Shown in pieces: positions 21,968-33,199 of a stretch of DNA of 64,000 bases. Where the stretch lies: positions 310,001 through 374,000 of the forward strand of contig OY978104.1 of the NCBI GenBank assembly GCA_963854735.1, given 5' to 3'. A program made the position numbers and the translations under genes. Below the pieces are notes generated by a model, which saw nothing but the letters and a program-made list of their open reading frames with translations, had not been told where the DNA came from and did no database searches. Position 1 is the stretch's first letter, and the number at the start of each line of letters is the position of its first letter. This DNA is from Marvania coccoides. Taxonomy: Eukaryota; Chlorophyta; Trebouxiophyceae; Chlorellales; Chlorellaceae.

Positions 21968-24234
21968 ATGCGTATTGGGCGAATTTCCTCCAGTGTACGT
22001 AGTGCCCGTGGACTCCGTCTCATGTGTTCATTTTCATCACGCTCTTCCGCCGTCTCCATCGCATGGTTCCGAGTGGGCGACCTACGAATAGACGACCATG
22101 AGCCACTACTTCAATCGGCAGCTTCTTCCCGCTCCGTAATCCCTCTCTTTTGCCTAGACGACTCCCTTCTTTCACCAACCACCGCCGATGTTGCCGACAC
22201 ACTCCTCAGCTTGCCTTCCACAGGGCCCCATCGCCTGGCTGCCCTTCTAGAAGGTCTCCGCGCCTTGCAAGCCTCCCTCCGCATCCTCGGCAGCGACCTC
22301 TTAAGCTGCACGGGCAGCACAGCGGCTGCCGTGAGCCGCATCGTCTCATCTCTACAGAACGATGGAGAAAATGAAGAAAGAGACCCTTTTCACCCGCGCT
22401 CGCTTGCGCTGCACTACTACCCCGCCCCCGGTGACCTCGTGGCCACCAAACTCGAGGCAGCGGTGGTTTCCAGATTTCGAGAAGCGGCAGAGCAGCGGGG
22501 GTGGCAGGCAAGCGTCCATGCGTATGCAGCAGGGCCGTTTACATACCACCCACAAGATATTTGCAGCAGCCTTTGTCAGGACGCATTAAACTTTCAAGAA
22601 ACAGAGGGTTCACCTCTAGTCAACTCAAAATTTCATTCTAACCAAGGAGAAAGTAATGGCGAGGCGTTGCGAGGCGCGATGCAGATTTTGGCCGTGCGGC
22701 CGACCATGACGGAGTTTCGCAAGGCTGTGCAGCAGGGGGTGCCCGTGAGACGCCCTCTGCCTGCCCCAAAATCTCTCCCACCGCTCCACGCTGCCTTCGT
22801 CGCCGCCATGAACCTCCCAGGGCATAATTTACTCACAACCGCTGCAGATACCGAGTCTGTACGCGCGCTGTACGCTGCAGCAGGCGCGCTGGAGGCTCTT
22901 GAACGACTTGAGACGCTGGCAGGGCGGCGGATTGATCCATACTCGCCGTCGGTTCCCTCAGCTCGACGTCCGCCTGTGACGCCCGCGCAAGTGGACGCTC
23001 GTCTGGAGCGGCTGTTTACATCTAATTCCAACCCCTACATAGAGTCAATAATGGATAATTACCGAGAATCACGATTCATGGCAGCTGGGGCAGACACAAG
23101 CGCCATGCTGAGTGCAGCGCTGTCTCTAGGCACGCTGTCGCCTCGCGCGCTATTTTGGGCGGCGGTAGGGGCCATGCAGGGCAGATACCGAGGGTCTTCT
23201 TCGACCCCTACTTCGGTTCAAGTTGAAGAGGGTGCAGGCGGTGAAAGGGCAGGAGATGAGGCGTGGGATTGGGAGGAGCCGACCAAAGAGAGCCACGCCG
23301 CGCTGTGGCTGCTCATGCACCTCGGCATTCGAGATTTCTTTCTTTACTGTGCAGCTAAAGACGGCGAGGGTGCGATTTTTTAATTCAAGTTCATCCAGTG
23401 AATTATCTTAATGATATTTCACTTTTCGTCACTTTTCAAACTTTTTATCCTCATTCTTTCTTCGCATCCTTCTTCTTTTGTGTACGCAGCGCTGTTTTCC
23501 TCCAGCGGTCCTCGTCGAGAAAAAGACAGCGTTGCATGGTCCAGGGACGAGGCCCTCCTTTCTTTCTGGGCCCAGGGTCGCACTGGGTTCCCTTTCGTGG
23601 ACGCCAACCTGCGGGAGCTGGCAGCCACCGGCTGGATGAGCAACAGGGGGCGCCAAAACGTGGCATCATTCCTAACAAAGGTTAAGAATCAATTCTCGCT
23701 CCATTCGAGCGTATTTAAGCATTTTCTGGTGTCCATTCTCTCTATCTGCTATTCAACTAATATATTTGGATGTTTACAGCTAATAAAACCAGGTAATTCA
23801 TACGTTTACTCATCGCCCCTTTTTTCCTTTGCCAGGGCTTGGGCCTGGACTGGCGCATGGGCGCCGAGCTCTTCCAGGCGCTGCTAGTGGACCATGACGC
23901 TGGCGTCAACCGCGAGAACTGGGCTTACATCGCAGGGGCGGGACGGGACCCTAGAGGCGAAAGATTTTTTCGGACTGTCACTCAAGGCGAAAAATACGAC
24001 CCCGCGGGGGAGCTCGCGCAGGCGTGGATTCCTGAGCTGGCGGGGGTGGGAAATAAAGGAGACCCCGAAGAAAGTGCTGTGAGGAGATATCTTCATAGGC
24101 CGTGGGAGGCGTCTGAAGAAATATCAACATTATCACCAATGGAAGAGCAGGAGGGGAAGGGCGAAAAGAAGGGATACCCTGCGCCTGTCATTGACCCGGC
24201 CAGCCAGATAGGCAAGGTGCCGAAGAAGAGATAA
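21968..24234 (+). CDS. CRY-DASH-like: Cryptochrome DASH / photolyase family flavoprotein
   Basis: Three exons, 21968-23369, 23490-23680 and 23836-24234, give 663 aa. The N-terminal photolyase alpha/beta domain starts at about residue 29 ([19 protein letters not shown]) and the FAD-binding helical domain covers about 250-600. DASH-type FAD-domain signatures are clear: [66 protein letters not shown] and [16 protein letters not shown]. These proteins bind FAD and MTHF and repair UV lesions in single-stranded DNA or signal blue light, often in organelles. The first 28 residues are Ser/Arg-rich and could target an organelle. The FRxDLR motif has one extra residue (FRVGDLR). It shares a 266-bp divergent promoter with the ATX-like gene. 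Confidence 0.92.
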
Positions 24235-24457
24235 AAACTCCTGAATGGCTGCACCAGTGTAAATTTTTCAACGCTGTAATTAATTCCAACCATTCAGTTT
24301 TTCATAATTTTATCCAAATGAAATATTGACGCAGCAGTGCAAAGCAGCTTCCTTAAACCGCAGCTATTGATGTGCCATGCTCTTTGGCTCATTCCTTCAT
24401 ACCCCAGCATTCACTGCACCAAAAACTTCACTTCCTCACACGCGCCAACAGGCGAAG

Positions 24458-25198
24458 CTAGCAAGGCAGCACGATGCCGTGCTTGTTCACGGGCCCCTTC
24501 GGCCGCGCCACCTCCGCCACCACGTGGTCCACCCGCACCCTGCTCAGTCCCTCAAAGCGCTTGTGCAGCGGGATTTTAGACTTGGCGTACAACTCATCTT
24601 GATAGCTGTTATGCTCCACCTGGTAGTATCCCTGCACGCCCCGGCCGTTGTTAGGCCCAGCGTTCGCGTTGTAGTTGTATCCCGCGGGCTCAAAGCCAGG
24701 GGGAGGCCCAGACATCCGCCTGCCGCCGCCGTTGCCACCAAAGCCGCTGCCGCCCTTGGCAGCTTTGGATTTTACCACAATCACGCTTGTGGACGATTTA
24801 CCTCCTGGTCTGCCGCCACCGCGCTGCTGCTTGCCACCGTTGCCGCCTTGACCACCGCCAGGTCCTCCTCCAATTTTCTTCACGCCGCCCTGCTTCACCG
24901 CCACCGCCACTGCGACGGCCTTCTTCTTGCCGCCGGCCTGCAGCGGCTTGTCGATTTGCATCGCATTGCCGCCCTGCGCAACAATACATAGCAAGGAAGC
25001 GGTGAGAAAAAACTGTGCTTGTTTTCTTGAAACCCGAAAAACGTGCACCCCCCTTACCTTGCCCCCGGCCTTGGCTGATGGTTTCGCATCAGGCTTCTTT
25101 TTCAGCTGCGCGGGCTTCTTCTTGACCTCCTTCTTCTTCTTTTGCTGCTCTTTGATCAAATCATCTAGACTCTTCCCCAGCTGCGTCTCGACGTTCAT
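24458..25198 (-). CDS. mRNA export adaptor-like protein with UAP56-binding motif
   Basis: Two exons, 25198-25058 and 24973-24458, give 218 aa. Residues about 8-18 (GKSLDDLIKEQQ) match the UAP56-binding motif shared by ALY/REF, UIF and plant UIEF adaptors. The rest is basic and low in complexity: a Lys-rich block, a Gly/Arg-rich middle (GGGRPGGK, GGNGGGRRMSG), then a conserved-looking tail with LYAKSKIPLHKRFEGLSRVR. There is no RRM. A nuclear role in loading the TREX complex on mRNA is inferred. The ATG was chosen because it directly precedes the motif, as is usual in the family; in-frame upstream codons exist. Alternative: a generic RGG RNA-binding protein. Confidence 0.65.
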   Translation of the reverse strand: MNVETQLGKSLDDLIKEQQKKKKEVKKKPAQLKKKPDAKPSAKAGGKVRGVHVFRVSRKQAQFFLTASLLCIVAQGGNAMQIDKPLQAGGKKKAVAVAVAVKQGGVKKIGGGPGGGQGGNGGKQQRGGGRPGGKSSTSVIVVKSKAAKGGSGFGGNGGGRRMSGPPPGFEPAGYNYNANAGPNNGRGVQGYYQVEHNSYQDELYAKSKIPLHKRFEGLSRVRVDHVVAEVARPKGPVNKHGIVLPC

Positions 25199-25660
25199 GG
25201 CCGCGCGCTGACCTGGTTTCGGGATGCACGGCTTTAATGCTGTTGGCGCTTTTGGGGGACAGTGAGCACGTGGGATCGATAAATTATTTATAAATTCAAA
25301 CCAAAAATCGAAAAAGCGTGTTTGAACGTAGTCGTGTAAAAGGTTAAACAAGGTTTAGAAGGACTGGCGCTTAAGGAAAAAATTTAAATTTAAATATATT
25401 GAATATACACTTCATTTCGCCCTCTCTCGTGTTTTCCTACCCAGCTCCTCCAAAAACCTCGTGTCCAGTGCGTTAAAAAGTCGTTTATTCTCAGTCTAGC
25501 AGTAAAGTCAACATAGAGTCACTTCTGTCTTCCACAACAGCCCAAAAAACTGCACACAACAAGAGTGACTAACAATTATATTTCCCGCCGGCCCCCCAAA
25601 AGCCTCTATATAAATCACAGCCGAAAACGCTGTATTTTTTTAGATACACACGTGGTTACT
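25199..25660. other. Spacer upstream of the export-adaptor gene
   Basis: AT-rich 462 bp containing the adaptor promoter and the 3' UTR of the HDAC gene. No open frame of note. Confidence 0.45.
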
Positions 25661-28600
25661 TCACTTTGAGGGTCCCACACCATTGCTCCCAGCAGTCGCC
25701 GCGGCCTCTTCCTCCAGCTTCTTATTCAACGCCACGTAATCTACCGCCCCTCTGCGCCGCTTCCTCCGCCCGCCGTCATCCTCTCCCTCCTCAGGCGGCG
25801 CGGCCGCCGCCGCCGCCGTCGCCGCCGCAAGCACCACCGCCGAAGGAGAAGCAATAGAAGGCACTGTTGGGTTGTGAATCAAAACAGCCTCCTCTCCCTC
25901 TGCCGCTTCGCCAGCCACCCCGCCAGTCTGATCTGCCTGCTGCGCTGCAATCGCAGCGGCTTGCGCGGCGGCGGCTTGCGCGGCGGCGGCTTGCGCGGCG
26001 GCGGCCTGCGCGGCGGCCAGTCGGCGCGCCTCTGCTTCGGCCCGAAGCCGCTTTTCGTGCTCCCGCTCCCACCGCGCGTCCCTAGGGTCCCACTCTTGGC
26101 CATTGGCGTCCGCCAGGGCGCGCACGTGCGCGGCCACGCTGCGGGCGAAGGCCGACACCACCTTGCCCTGGATGCGGTACCCGCCTTCCAGGACCGAAAC
26201 CACTCTGCCGGCGCAGCACCGGTTGGCCACCTGCGAAAATAAGAGATAGATAATATCCAAAGGTAGTGAGCAATTAGAAAATAATTTAAAATTTGATTGC
26301 AAGTTTCAGCAGCCCAGAACTCAAAGAAAACGAATCAATTGAAGCAGGTGGGAAAACACAAAAGAGTCCCTCTTTGTTGATTTAACTAGTTTTAGTGTGC
26401 TTTACCTGCACGATCTCGTCCGTCAGCCACTCGTAGTCCTTCTCCTGCACCCCGATGTACGCAAAGTTGATCTCGTCCTTCTTGTGCGCGTCAAACCCGG
26501 CAGAAATGAAGATCACGTCGGCGTCGAACTTCACCAGTGCAGGCAGAATCTTGTCGCGCCAGGCGCGCCGCCACAGCGCCACACGCGACCCAGGGCCCGG
26601 AATGCCCACGTCGATGATGCGGGGGCCTTCAGTGCGCGGGATTTCTCCGCCAGTGTAAGCAAATTCTTGATCGGGGTCCTCTTCAACGGTGTTGACGCTC
26701 GGAACAGCATGCACAGCAGGGGACGCAGCATGCACAGCAGCATCTTCCTCCAGCGCCCCGCCTTCGCCTCCTCCGACCTCCATAGGGGCAGCAGTGCCGT
26801 CGGCAGCGGCCAGCACCGCCGTCGCTTCGGAGGCCGCCGTCGCCCACCCGTCGGGCGGCGCTCCGTCGTCCTCCTCCATTTCTTTGAGGTCTGCGGTGAC
26901 CGCGCGGGTGTCGCACGTCGCCCCGGAGCCGGGGTAAACAAAAGCGCCCACCCCCGGCATTTTGGGCCCATACCCTTGTACTGACGCGAAAAACACGTTG
27001 TCGCGGTCGTCAGCATCGTGCCATGGGCGGTACACCGGGAACTGCTGCACTCCGTCCCCAAACGGCGTCGAAAAGGCGTACTTTTGGAGGGACGGGGCGG
27101 TGTTGGCAACACACGCCTCTGTGCCGTTGCCGTGGTGCACGTCAAAGTCGAGGATGGCCACGCGCTTGATTCCGGCGTGGCGGTGCACCGTCATGGCATA
27201 TGCAGCCCCAATAGCCACGTTGTTCAGCAGGCAGAAGCCGTGCGAGCCGTGGGGGTCGTTGGCACACGTGACTACCCCGCCCGGGCCTGCGTGGTGCCCA
27301 GGAGGGCGCACCGCGCAAAATACGTTGCGCGCTTTGCCAGACACCACTTCGTCGACCGCGTGGGTCACTGCGCCCGCCGCCGCCAGCGCCGCTGAGAAGG
27401 AGCGGTGGGAGATGGCTGTATCGCCGTCTAAATGCCCCACCTGCGCAGGGTCGTCGGCGATGGTGTCGCACACACCCTGCACCTTGCGGATGTACGCCCA
27501 GTCGTGCACGCGCAGAATATCGCCCAGCGCCGCCCTTCGAGGCCTTTCATCCCACCTCAGCTCCCCCGCAAAGTCCACAGTCCGCAAAATGCCCACCCCA
27601 GGCTTCGTGATAACCACCAGTCGGTTGACGTTCTCCGGCGGGGGGTCGGGGCCGCCCCGCAGGATGGGCCAGGGGGCGGTGTGATGGCCAAGGCACTCCG
27701 GCGGCGCCACGATCAACGTGTGCTGTGGTTTGTGGTGCGCAAGGCGCGGGGATGACGGGAGAGAGTTCCCCACAGGTGCAAGGGTGCCTTGTAGCAGCGC
27801 TGTGGCTGCCACGTGGCCCCGGCGGGCGGCTAGAGCAGCGGCGGTGAGGCCCTGTCGTGTGTGAGAGACTGCGGCGGCAGGGCAGGCTTCCACGACCGCG
27901 CTAATGCAGTCGCAGTCCCCTCCCAGGGCTGCCAGGTGCAGCACGTTCATTCCGCTCTTGTTGCGCTGCTTCACGGCGGCAGTGCGTGATGGGCTGTTCA
28001 GCTGCTGCTGGGCCAACAGCAGCTGCACCATCGCGCCCTGGCGATACCGCGATGCCAGGTGCAGCGCAGTGTTCCCCTGCTTGTCCTGAAACTCCGGCAG
28101 CGTGGGGAGCGGCTCCTCGGGGGCAGCAGACAAGTCGGCCGCCGCCGCCGCCGCTGAAAGCGCTGTGAATGCTGCAGCCGCCTGCAACAGCGCCTCCGCG
28201 GCGTCCACCAGCCCCGATACCGCTGCCCAGTGCAGCGGCGTGCGGCCGCCGTCGTCTCGGTCCAACGGCACCGCGCCATGCTGCACCAGCAGCTGAATTG
28301 CCGGGACGGAAAAAGCGGAGTGCTCGGGGTAAGATCCCACGCAAACAGCCATGTGCAGGGGCGGGGAGCCTTCGCACTTGGAGTTCACCCGCGCGCCGTT
28401 CTCCAGCAGCACCCGCATGGCTTCCAAGCGGCCGTTGAGGATGGCAACGTGCAGCGGCGTGCAATTGTCGTCATCTTTAAGATTCACGTCCGGGCGGTCG
28501 TCTTCCATATGGAGCTGCGGGATGAACATCAAGGGGACGTCCACACACCCCTGCCAAGGTTGAAACATCAAGGGGGGGGGAATACATGGAGTGAGAAAAA

Positions 28601-28987
28601 CAATAAAAAAGGAATTCCGAAAGGGTTCATGGCGGAGAAAATGTGCGAGTGGGGGGTTGAGAGAGGGTTGAGGAGAGAGAGCAGGCGTACCGGCATGGGA
28701 GGGACCTCTTCGGGTGGCTTCTTCACGAGCAGCGTCGTGATGAGCTCCGCGTCGCCAGCCTCAGCGGCGTTGTGAAGCACACTGCAATAAAAAAATTATG
28801 GGCGTGAATTTTTTTTCGGATTGAGTTTGCAGCTGGAAAACGTAGATCAAAAACCAAGCGGCGGAGGAGCGAACTGAACACGCTCGACGCGCCGCAACAG
28901 AGTGTTGCGATGGAAATTCCGGGAGATTATTACTCACTAGACGCCTCCGCCGTCCTCCTCCTCGCTACTGTATCCATAGAAATCCAT
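25661..28987 (-). CDS. Ankyrin-repeat class II histone deacetylase fusion
   Basis: Four minus-strand exons, 28987-28938, 28781-28691, 28550-26406 and 26230-25661, give 951 aa. Residues about 18-310 hold at least five ankyrin repeats (VLHNAAEAGDAELI, NCTPLHVAILNGRLEAMRVL, GGRTPLHWAAVSGLVDAAEA, MNVLHLAALGGDCDCI and others). The deacetylase domain follows (about 328-790): VRPPGHHAGPGG, GFCLLNNVAIGAAYA, ILDFDVHHGNGTEACV with the zinc-binding Asp/His, FISAGFDAHKKDE and VLEGGYRIQG. All catalytic residues expected of the arginase/deacetylase fold are present. An acidic insert (about 600-660) interrupts the domain. The C-terminus is an Ala-rich helix. It probably removes acetyl groups from histones or other proteins, with ankyrin repeats choosing partners. 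The ankyrin-HDAC join is unusual. Confidence 0.92.
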
Positions 28988-29760
28988 TTTATAGTGATAT
29001 TAAATTTTATAATTGCGGGAAAACGGGCGAACGCAGAAGGTTGATGGTAGCAAAAGAAACTATTTTTGGGCTCAGGCCCTGGGCTTTTATTCTTGTTAAA
29101 TGGCGTGCAGTGCGGCTGGCGCTCGAACCTGCCGACACACTGGCAGCGGGCAGCGTGGAGGTTGGAGATCGGCGCAATGGGCATTCAGGGCGAGAGCTGC
29201 GGCTGGCGGTTGGGCGGAGCTACGGCTGGCGTTTAACGAGCGGCGGTGATGCGGCTGGTGACCGGCGTTGATGACCTGCATGCATTTGCCTTTTTATAGG
29301 GGCGATTTATCGCCCCTTCAGTCACCCCTTTGGGGTCTTTGTTTTGTTTTGTTCTTCTGGGCATGGCCCATGCGGCGGTGCTCCTTTCACGACGAGTACA
29401 TGTCTATTTGACTTACCACTCTTGTAGCAGGATTGGCGGCTGCAGGATCGGCAACTACCACTGCCATGCGCCGATCCACCGCCCTGGCACCGCCCTGCTT
29501 TCAGCTTCGTCCCATGAAAGCAAGAGTCCTGCTTGCTTTGCCACATGCAGAAAGCTATGCTGCAGGTAGATTTCTCATAAAATAAGACAACACATGGTTT
29601 CTGTATTGGGCCAGACCAGAAAATGCCTCTGGCATTGACTCTGGCATTTGAGCTGGCATTCTTATTTTATTTTTTTTGCGAATTCTTCGTTTTTTATTAT
29701 ATTAGTTTTATTTAAGAAAATTCGACACATCGCAGCTTTCATTCAACACCCTCCGCAACC
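28988..29760. other. Divergent promoter region with two hairpins
   Basis: 770 bp between the HDAC start (minus) and the hibernation-factor start (plus). It contains a 9-bp perfect stem with a 2-nt loop at 29298-29317 and a second small hairpin (ACCCC/GGGGT) at 29324-29336 followed by a T-rich run. A GCTGG-rich patch lies at about 29110-29275. Short open frames on both strands have no recognisable similarity. Confidence 0.5.
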
Positions 29761-30697
29761 ATGGTCTCCGCTTTGCTGACCTTGATCTCTCGTGTGGGTC
29801 CCCATCAGCGTCTGAGCTCCAAGGCTGCGTTTGCGCCGACCCCCGTGCCCGCCAAGAAGCCATGCTTGCCAAAGACTGCCGCGATGGGCGCCCGACAGCC
29901 CATCGTGCTCGCTGCCAGCTCTGCCAGCGTTTACACAGTCATAGTGCAAGGCCGCCAGCTCCAAGTCACCCCCGCAATCAAGGAATACGCCGAGACCAAA
30001 GTCAACAAGGTGGGCGCGGCGCCGCACTTTGGGTTTCTCCGTTTCATGTTTTAGATATTGATGAGATGAATGTTTGAGATATTGATGAGAGTTGTTTGTT
30101 TGAGATATTGACGAGATGAATGAAATTTAGTTTTTAACCCTCTTTCTCTCCCTTCAATGTCAGGCTCTCCACAACTTTGAGGGCTCCGTCAAGGAGGTGG
30201 ACGTCAAGCTGTCCGCCACCGGCGGCAAGGGCTCCGAGGCCCACCACCAGCGCAACCAGACCGTTGAAGTCACCGTATACACCCTTCGCCACGGCGTGAT
30301 CCGCGTGGAAGACACCGAGGACGATCTCTACGCGGCACTGGACCTGGTCACCGACAAGCTCAAGCGCAAGATGGTGCGCATGAAGGAAAAGGCAACTCTC
30401 AAGAACACCTGGCCCGGCCGTGGGTCAGCCAAGGGCGGGGACACCATCACGAACCACATCGATCCGGAATCGTCAGACGAAGACCTGCCGCTCGACGCAG
30501 TGGCCCCTGTCCCTGGGCCTGAAATCGTTCGCGAAAAGATTCTGATTCTCGATTCGACAATGTCCCCTGAGGATGCCGTGGACCAGCTCGAGGCGGTGGG
30601 TCACGACTTCTTTATCTTCAAGGACAAGGCGGATGGCGCGCTCAAGGTGGTGTACCGCAGGCGCACGCACGGCTACGGCCTGCTCATCCCCCAATAA
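29761..30697 (+). CDS. PSRP1-like: Plastid ribosome hibernation factor, long HPF/PSRP1 type
   Basis: Two exons, 29761-30009 and 30164-30697, give 260 aa. After a plastid-type transit region of about 55 residues, the S30AE domain starts (YTVIVQGRQLQVTPAIKEYA, HNFEGSVKEVDVKLSA, QTVEVTVYTLRHGVIRVEDT, DDLYAALDLVTDKLKRKMVR). The C-terminal domain (EKILILDSTMSPEDAVDQLE, HDFFIFKDKADGALKVVYRR, YGLLIPQ) is that of long-form HPF, which pairs ribosomes or, in chloroplasts, sits in the mRNA channel of the 30S subunit and silences it in the dark. Length matches plant PSRP1 (about 300 with transit). A short tandem repeat lies in the intron. Confidence 0.93.
30052..30125 (+). repeat. Short tandem repeat in PSRP1 intron
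   Basis: Three imperfect copies of a unit close to TTTGAGATATTGATGAGA, spaced by 7-10 nt, fill about half of the 154-nt intron. Confidence 0.75.
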
Positions 30698-31220
30698 AGT
30701 AATGTGTAGGAAAGAAGGGTGGATGATAGGCGGAGGAAAACATTTACGATTATTCAAAATTGTACTAGAGGAGTCTGGTCATTGATAAATAATAAAAAAA
30801 AGAATCCCAGGCATTTCCGTTTGTTTGCGGCATATGATTACGCAGTTTTCAACTTGGTGGCAGCGGTGAAGTCCGGCGTGAGAAATAATAATGATACAAC
30901 GCCTGCCCTGAGCCGGCTGCTGGCCCCCTGTCTCCTTCTTTATGCAATTTTCGTGTATGTAGTTGCAGCACCCTGTCTGTAAAATAAAACTATGGAGTAG
31001 AAGATATACGACCATACTTCATCAGCACAACACTAGACACACAGGAGTTCTGGAAGTTATAAAGAGGGGATGGAAGAAATCTGCTCGTCATTTCGCCTGC
31101 AGAGCCGTTATTTATTTATTTGGAATTTGCGCTTCATAAATTTAACGTTTGCCACAATGACGCGACACAGGAGATCTCGGCTTTGTTGAAAGAAATAAAA
31201 AACCACATAAAATAAATTCG
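30698..31220. other. Spacer between PSRP1 and ERV41 genes
   Basis: AT-rich 523 bp with the PSRP1 3' UTR (a TGTAA motif, the usual chlorophyte poly(A) signal, lies near 30978) and the ERV41 promoter. No gene is seen. Confidence 0.4.
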
Positions 31221-32877
31221 ATGAAGCTCGCATCCAAGCTAGCGCGCGTGAGGTGAGTTTTAAACGACCGCAAGCGCTCCCAGTGACAAATCTCAATAAT
31301 CCCTTCCTTTCTACAGCGCCTACTCGCACGGAGAAGACCACTTGAGAGTGAAGACCATTCACGGTGGCATCGGTGAGCTGGTTTGCCCATTGTCAATCCG
31401 TGTTTTCGCTTCCAAGCTCTAAATGTTCGCTCCTCCTCCTTATCACCCCCCTTCTGCTTGCCTTCAGTCACAATTTTGGGCGCGCTGCTCGCTATTTCGT
31501 TGTTCATAGCGGAGGCCCGCCGCTGCCTCAAGCAGCATGTCGCTCAGGAGATGGAGGTGGACACCTCAATGCGGCCCACCATGGAGCTCATGTTTGACGT
31601 TACCTTTCCAGCGCTCCCATGCAACGCCATTCGCATGGACACCGGGGACATTGGAGGAAAATATGAAACCGAAGGAATGATGAAGGCGGCCCATGATGGC
31701 GTGATTCACAAGTACAGGCTGGATGGGAGGGGCAGGCAGCTAGGGGATGCGGAGTACATCACCCCGGGCAGCCATGACAACCCGTTTGTGTTTACTTTAG
31801 ACGCAGAAGACCTGGAGGTACGTGCCCGGGAAAATATGTTTAATTTATGATTACATTGTAGCGCTCTTTGAGATTGTTGGGGACTGCTCCTTAGTATACG
31901 CGTGAATTCGTTATTTGTTTGCCGCTGCATGTTGAGGGAGCTGGTGATATGATGAAACGGGGTGTCTTTGATGAGCTTGTTTGTTTTCGTCGTTGATTCC
32001 CCTTCCTTCCTTCTGGTGATGTTTGCAGGAAGTGCAAGAGGCCGTGACGCAGCATGAGGGGTGCAGGCTGTCGGGGTGGTTGGAGCTGAAGCGGGTGGCA
32101 GGCAACGTGCATTTCGCTGTGCGGCCAGAGGCTGCGTTAGCCGTGATGGAGAGCCAAGAAGCGGTGGACTCGCTGCTGCACAAACACGTGGAGCTGCACA
32201 GAGATCCGGTACGCACCTTTTTCCGCTGATAAAATCACAATTGTCTCAACTTTGATTAATTTGGGGATCCTTTTATTCTCCAGGACCACCCTGAGGCGCG
32301 GATCCTGAACTGCAGCCACGTCATCAACGAGTTCCGGTTCGGCAACGCCTTCCCGGGACAAATTCAGCCTCTGGAGGGCGTCGCCCGCGTGGACCGCAAG
32401 GCTACCGGCGTTGATAAATATTTTGTGAAAGTTGTGCCGACGGTGTTCAGGGGAGGGGGCTGGGGGCGGGCCACCTCTACGTTCCAGTACTCGGTCACAG
32501 AGTACTACCACAGGGTGGGCGAGAACGATCGCATGCTGCCGGGGGTTTACTTTTTGTATGATATGTCGCCGATCCAGGTGAGAAATGGCGAAGGAGCTGA
32601 AGCGAAGACTTTGGGTCCCTTTTTCTGTTGGATTCTTGTTCAGCTGCTTTCTATGCCGGTTTAAATAATAATATGCGAATTTCGTATAATTGTGTTATTT
32701 TTATGAGGATTTTCTCAGGTCACGCTGAAGGTTTCGCGCCTGGGGCTGCTGCATCTGCTGGTGCGAGGATGCGCGGTGTGCGGCGGGGTGTGGGCTGTGA
32801 CCGGCATGGTGGATAGAGGGGTCCACCGTATCGTCACGGGGGCCAAAAGGCTGGCAAAGCGGGGCGGAGCTCCTTGA
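31221..32877 (+). CDS. ERV41: ERV41/ERGIC2-type COPII vesicle cargo receptor subunit
   Basis: Six exons: 31221-31252, 31317-31372, 31468-31817, 32029-32208, 32284-32577 and 32719-32877 (356 aa); phases 2, 1, 0, 0, 0 close. It has the ERGIC_N segment with the first helix (VTILGALLAISLFIAEA), FDVTFPALPCNAIRMDTGDI, a lumenal part with GCRLSGWLELKRVAGNVHFA, then YFVKVVPTVF, FQYSVTEYYH, GVYFLYDMSPIQV and a second helix. The clustered Cys motif of ERV46 is absent and the length fits Erv41 (about 352 aa), so this is assigned to the partner subunit of the gene at 4749-6421. Function: ER-Golgi cargo receptor in COPII/COPI vesicles. It might alternatively be a divergent ERV46 paralogue. Confidence 0.85.
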
Positions 32878-33199
32878 TTACCATTTTTATTGTGTTTTTT
32901 GCTAACTGGCAACCGTGGTATCTTGCCTGGAACGCATAACGTGTATTGAAAGACGTTTACAGTGAGAACAGTCGTCAGGGAGGCGTGAAAAAGTCGTCAA
33001 GACAAAAAAAGAAGAAGCAAGACTTCGAAGACACACGGTGAAAATTTTAATTTTATGGCAAGTAAAGTGAAGAGAGGTGTCAAGGGTCACAGAACAGGGC
33101 TTGCAGTTTCCTAACGGGCAGGGTGGGGGGAAGAAAAGTGTACTGCTAGCTAGCTAGCTATAAAACACAAAGCCAGTGATCGAATTGTGTTCCTCGTCT
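32878..33199. other. Convergent 3' spacer
   Basis: 322 bp between the ERV41 and HMG-box stop codons. It contains a short GCTA tandem near 33146-33162. Otherwise nothing is seen. Confidence 0.4.

Noticed and set aside
29110..29180. tRNA-like GGTTCGAGCGCC on the minus strand
   Set aside because: A T-arm-like string is present but no acceptor stem, anticodon arm or cloverleaf could be built.
30052..30125. C/D-box snoRNA in the PSRP1 intron
   Set aside because: TTGATGA motifs resemble box C, but they are part of a tandem repeat and no box D (CTGA) is placed near the end.
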